From positions 49,868 through 83,837 of the forward strand of contig JAGIBJ010000011.1 of NCBI GenBank assembly GCA_017744415.1: 33,970 bases of DNA, in the 5' to 3' direction. Made by a program: the position numbers and the translations under genes. The notes beneath the pieces are model-generated. The model did no database searches, was not told where the DNA came from, and was given only the letters and a program-made list of their open reading frames with translations. Source of the stretch: Solirubrobacteraceae bacterium. GTDB lineage: Bacteria > Actinomycetota > Thermoleophilia > Solirubrobacterales > Solirubrobacteraceae. The stretch's first letter is position 1; each line of letters opens with the position of its first letter. Positions 32,041 through 33,970 of this stretch are shown here, one piece after another.

Positions 32041-32286
32041 TTCGTTCTGGGGCGGCGCACTGGGGGTCACACGCGCGCCGGTGCACGTCCCTGCCCGCAC
32101 GCTGCGGCACCGCTGATCCTCAATGCAGCAGGGCTGCACCTGCGGTCATCAGCACCGCATCGCACGCCCGATGAACGCACCCCGGCATCACGTCTGACCC
32201 CCAGCACACCGCCGAGGGCGGCGCCCAAGGTTGACCGTGCTGCAATCGCGTGCCCGGAACCTGTGGCCCCGTGCGGTGTTCTTGCG

Positions 32287-32298
32287 GGTGACGTCACC
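32287..32298 (+). promoter_or_regulatory. 12-bp palindrome GGTGACGTCACC
   Basis: A perfect palindrome lying 24 bases before the ATG at 32323, next to the ribosome binding site. Its half-sites match those at 29269-29279 before clpC. Confidence 0.5.
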
Positions 32299-32322
32299 GC
32301 CCCCTTGTAGGAGTCCCGACCA

Positions 32323-32973
32323 ATGAAGATCAAGGCACCCAGTCCCTCCATGGGCGTAGCGCTGCTCGCGCTCGCCATGGCCTCGACCGGCACCGCCGTC
32401 GCCGCCGTCAGCTACGCCACGAACGCGGGCAAGGTCGATGGGCGCGACGCCGTCTCGTCGAAGTCCTCGAACGACTCGGCCGCCGGCAAGCTCGTCGCGA
32501 CGGCCGGCGCCGGCCCGAGCAAGGGCAAGATCCCTGGCAAGTTCCTCGACGGCGTCCAAAAGGGCGACGCCGACTCGTTCGTCCGCTACGCCGAGGTGCA
32601 GGACAACGCGAGCGACGTGGCGAGCCCGCTCACGACAATTCCGAGCATCGGCACGTTGACTGCCAGCTGCGGCGACCAGAACGCCAAGGGCGGCGTCGAA
32701 GACCCGATCAGCCAGATCGTGTTCTCCAACACGAGCGGCGCCGGCGTGAACGTCGTGCGCAACCTCGGCAACGGCGCCCCGGAGATCAACGTGATCGCCC
32801 CCAACACCACCGCCGTGATTAACATCGGCGGCACCAACACCTTCCGCTGGTACATCGAGAAGAGCGGCTTGATCTCGGTCGTGGAAGGCGTCGTGCGCCA
32901 GGACGGTCGCGGAACTGCCGCGGCCCAGTGCCTGGTCTTCGGTTCCGTCGAGCAGATCCAGAACATCCGCTAG
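32323..32973 (+). CDS. Secreted protein of unknown function
   Basis: A 216-residue exported protein that I do not recognise. The signal peptide has a hydrophobic core (VALLALAMASTGTAVAAVSY), followed by AT-NAGKVDGRDAV, a segment seen in many secreted Thermoleophilia proteins by my recollection. The rest is beta-rich, with two Cys (TASCGDQ and AAQCLVF) able to form a disulfide and several Asn/Gly turns. There is no membrane anchor. AGGAG lies about 9 bases before the ATG at 32323, so the start is well supported. It separates clpC from disA, genes that lie close together in other Gram-positives. Confidence 0.75.
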   Translation: MKIKAPSPSMGVALLALAMASTGTAVAAVSYATNAGKVDGRDAVSSKSSNDSAAGKLVATAGAGPSKGKIPGKFLDGVQKGDADSFVRYAEVQDNASDVASPLTTIPSIGTLTASCGDQNAKGGVEDPISQIVFSNTSGAGVNVVRNLGNGAPEINVIAPNTTAVINIGGTNTFRWYIEKSGLISVVEGVVRQDGRGTAAAQCLVFGSVEQIQNIR

Positions 32974-32979
32974 CGCCGA

Positions 32980-32995
32980 TCCCTTGCGCAAGGGA
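32980..32995 (+). terminator. Palindromic stem after the secreted protein gene
   Basis: TCCCTTGCGCAAGGGA is perfectly self-complementary. A competing larger stem (GGGAGCG paired with CGCTCCC further on) overlaps it. No T-run is present. Confidence 0.45.
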
Positions 32996-33179
32996 GCGGG
33001 GCCTCCGCGCCTCGCTCCCTGCGCCGATCGGCGGCTGCGCCCGGCCCGGCGCGCCGCCACCATCGACTTCCGCCGGATGGCGTGGTTACCTTGCCGGGTT
33101 TTCGCCCGCAGGGCCGCCACAACCCGCGACGCTGCGCTACGAAGCGGCCCACGTCCTGGAAAATCGGGCCTTTTCTCGA

Positions 33180-33185
33180 TACCAT
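33180..33185 (+). promoter_or_regulatory. -10 box TACCAT of disA
   Basis: TACCAT ends 9 bases before the ATG at 33195. GGAG at 33186-33189 lies between, so a short leader with a weak ribosome site is also possible. Confidence 0.5.
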
Positions 33186-33194
33186 GGAGTAGTG

Positions 33195-33970
33195 ATGTCG
33201 GGGCGTTTGGACGAGTTCATCGACCTCGACGCCCAAGAACCCCGGCTCGTTCGGGCGCTCGAGATGGTCGCGCCCGGCACCGCGCTTCGTGAGGGCATCG
33301 ACAACATCGTGCACGCCAAGACGGGCGCGCTCGTGATCGTCGCCGACCCCGACGAGGTGTCGTTCCTCTTCTCTGGCGGCATCAAGCTCGACCTCGATTA
33401 CTCGCCGGCGATGGTCTACCAAGTGGCCAAGATGGACGGCGCGATCGTCCTCAACGCCACCGCGACGAAGATCACGATGGTGAACACCCAGCTGATGCCG
33501 GATCCGACGATCCTGTCGCTGGAGACCGGCACCCGTCACCGCACCGCCGAGCGTGTCAGCAAGCAGACACCCGCGCTGGTGATCGCTGTCTCGGCCCGTC
33601 GCGACGTCGTCTCGCTCTACGTCGACGGACAGAAATACATCCTCGAAGACATCCCCGTCGTGCTCGCCAAGGCCAACCAGGCCCTCGCGACGCTCGACAA
33701 GTACCGGATGCGCCTCGACCAGATCGCCACGCGCCTCATGGCGATGGAGTTCGAAGGCGGCGTGCTGCTGCACGACGTCCTCGTCGCCCTCCAGCGTTAC
33801 GAGCTCGTCGCCCGCATGGCCGTCGAGATCGAGCGCTACATCGTCGAGCTCGGTCGCGAAGGCCGCCTCATCGAGATGCAGCTCGAGGAGACGATGATGG
33901 GTGTCGCCGGAGACAAGACCGCGCTGCTGCAGGACTACCTCGTCGAATCGACCGACGAAGGCCTCGCTGC
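33195..33970 (+). CDS. disA: DNA integrity scanning diadenylate cyclase DisA (partial, right edge)
   Basis: The first 258 residues are visible; the gene continues past the window. It makes cyclic di-AMP from two ATP and monitors DNA branch points. The DAC domain shows DGAIVL (Asp81-Gly-Ala, the metal and ATP site) and GTRHRTAER (Arg114-His-Arg116), the two hallmark motifs. A long helical linker follows, with LRLDQIATRLMAMEFEGG-like residues from about 195 onward. The C-terminal helix-hairpin-helix DNA-binding domain is not reached. The start is the ATG at 33195, with the adjacent in-frame GTG at 33192 as an alternative. c-di-AMP regulates potassium and cell-wall homeostasis in related bacteria. 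No radA is adjacent inside the window. Confidence 0.96.
   Translation, partial: MSGRLDEFIDLDAQEPRLVRALEMVAPGTALREGIDNIVHAKTGALVIVADPDEVSFLFSGGIKLDLDYSPAMVYQVAKMDGAIVLNATATKITMVNTQLMPDPTILSLETGTRHRTAERVSKQTPALVIAVSARRDVVSLYVDGQKYILEDIPVVLAKANQALATLDKYRMRLDQIATRLMAMEFEGGVLLHDVLVALQRYELVARMAVEIERYIVELGREGRLIEMQLEETMMGVAGDKTALLQDYLVESTDEGLA

Overview
The window is very GC-rich, densely coded DNA from what looks like an actinobacterium of the class Thermoleophilia (Solirubrobacterales type). This is inferred from three things. There are secreted proteins built from Fn3-like TTYHxRxxAxNxxG repeats. The housekeeping set is actinobacterial in style (TypA, LysS, two GreA, ClpC, DisA). A TANNNT box sits 6-12 bases before the start codon of many genes, which points to leaderless transcription. 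I found no rRNA, tRNA or CRISPR array. No insertion sequence with a recognisable transposase is present.

Layout. Bases 1-10430 form a cell-surface and polysaccharide region: a CysE-like hexapeptide acetyltransferase, a 14-TM DHA2 efflux pump with a palindromic operator, a Wzz/BY-kinase fusion, an O-antigen-ligase/TPR protein that appears to lack its N-terminal membrane helices, and three paralogous secreted Fn3-like proteins sharing an unrecognised C-terminal module. Bases 10430-13700 are accessory: a pentapeptide-repeat protein bracketed by a 13-bp inverted repeat, a GlsB-type membrane protein, a 60-aa ORF, and a SIR2-domain protein with a possible C-terminal GAF-like domain that looks like a defence effector. 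Bases 13700-20000 hold typA, a short-chain dehydrogenase, a secreted beta-propeller-like protein, a small secreted protein and a Baeyer-Villiger-type flavin monooxygenase.

Bases 20000-25740 hold two small secreted low-complexity proteins that share an upstream 12-mer and an HGxxWG motif, a VanW-family cell-wall protein, a tRNA-dihydrouridine synthase, and two greA paralogues. Bases 25800-27700 carry lysS with an unusual N-terminal extension of about 145 residues. Bases 27740-28970 form a compact island: an AbiEi-like/DUF559 (Vsr-fold) putative nuclease bracketed by three copies of a 35-bp hairpin repeat. The window ends with clpC, broken by a one-base frameshift, its very strong terminator, a secreted protein, and the start of disA, which runs off the right edge.

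The most interesting candidates for undescribed biology are the hairpin-repeat/nuclease island, the SIR2 effector with its small downstream ORF, and the two co-marked small secreted proteins. The pervasive TANNNT-ATG promoter architecture is the clearest window-wide signal.
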